Shown here piece by piece: positions 5,540 through 5,687 of a DNA stretch of 5,687 nt (positions within the stretch are counted from its first letter, which is position 1; each line of letters starts with the position of its first letter). Both the position numbers and the translations under genes were made by a program. Source of the stretch: Solirubrobacterales bacterium 70-9 (lineage in GTDB: Bacteria > Actinomycetota > Thermoleophilia > Solirubrobacterales > 70-9). Below the pieces are notes generated by a model. That model did not search any database. It was not told the origin of the DNA and was given only the letters and a program-made list of their open reading frames with translations. The DNA lies in the NCBI GenBank assembly GCA_001898095.1, contig MKSH01000062.1, positions 1-5,687 on the forward strand. Reading direction: 5' to 3'.

Positions 5540-5687
5540 CTAGGCGGCGACGAGCTCGCGTTCTTCGGTGCGCGGCGCGACGATCTCCTCGACCTCGGCG
5601 AGCTCGACCGGGGCGGTCGTGCGCGCGAGGCGGTAGATCTGGGCGACGGCGTCGCTCTGGCTGACACCACGACGCTCGCTGACGGGC
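5540..5687 (-). CDS. Unidentified protein, C-terminal 48 residues only (runs off the window)
   Basis: A minus-strand frame enters from the right edge and ends at TAG 5542-5540. It gives 48 residues containing SERRGVSQSDAVAQIYRLAR, followed by an acidic tail (ELAEVEEIVAPRTEERELVAA). Codon use is GC-rich in third positions like the neighbouring genes, and the frame ends cleanly before the hairpin pair, so I take it as real. The pattern ERRGVSQSDAV-helix resembles the helix-turn-helix part of ribbon-helix-helix (CopG/Arc-type) DNA-binding proteins, where a short GVS-S turn separates two helices. However, the strand that would make the DNA contact lies outside the window, so this is only a suggestion. 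It is transcribed towards ilvD, with the palindromic element and the hairpins between them. Its start, length and function cannot be given. Confidence 0.6.
   Translation of the reverse strand, partial: PVSERRGVSQSDAVAQIYRLARTTAPVELAEVEEIVAPRTEERELVAA

Overview
This is a GC-rich window (roughly 70% by eye) that reads as ordinary chromosome of an actinobacterium. The dihydroxy-acid dehydratase is of the kind seen in Streptomyces, the F420-type luciferase-like oxidoreductase is typical of Actinobacteria, and the genes start on leaderless-style promoters rather than strong Shine-Dalgarno (SD) sites. A deep-branching group such as Thermoleophilia/Solirubrobacterales would fit, but that placement is inference. 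No phage, CRISPR, rRNA, tRNA or recognisable accessory gene cluster is visible.

Layout: (1) 1-151, minus strand, is the N-terminal end of an unidentified protein that leaves the window. (2) 152-188 is a very short divergent promoter region. (3) 189-2174, plus, is acetoacetyl-CoA synthetase. (4) 2175-2510 holds no protein gene I can support. It contains a minus-strand intrinsic terminator, four further hairpins, a degenerate tandem repeat and an SD/anti-SD-like hairpin, and is a candidate minus-strand small RNA. (5) 2511-3353, plus, is an F420-dependent LLM-class oxidoreductase. (6) 3370-5271, plus, is ilvD, 16 bp downstream of (5). (7) 5272-5431 is a 160-bp nearly self-complementary element with terminal inverted repeats, sitting exactly at the ilvD stop codon and flanked by direct repeats, like a MITE. 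(8) 5468-5525 is a pair of duplicated hairpins, probably a terminator between convergent genes. (9) 5540-5687, minus, is the C-terminal end of an unidentified protein.

The genes do not form one obvious pathway. Acetoacetyl-CoA synthetase activates acetoacetate to feed acetyl-CoA or storage and lipid metabolism. IlvD makes the 2-oxo acids for valine, leucine and isoleucine (leucine breakdown yields acetoacetate, but a link here is speculation). The oxidoreductase has no identifiable substrate. The main regulatory observation is that all four visible gene starts carry a TANNNT -10-like hexamer 6-7 nt upstream, which suggests leaderless mRNAs and supports ATG 189 rather than GTG 180 as the start of the synthetase.

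I see no convincing new multi-gene system. The items most worth a second look are the 160-bp palindromic element at the ilvD stop codon, the structured non-coding region 2178-2411 with its 16S-tail-like hairpin, and the leaderless promoter pattern.
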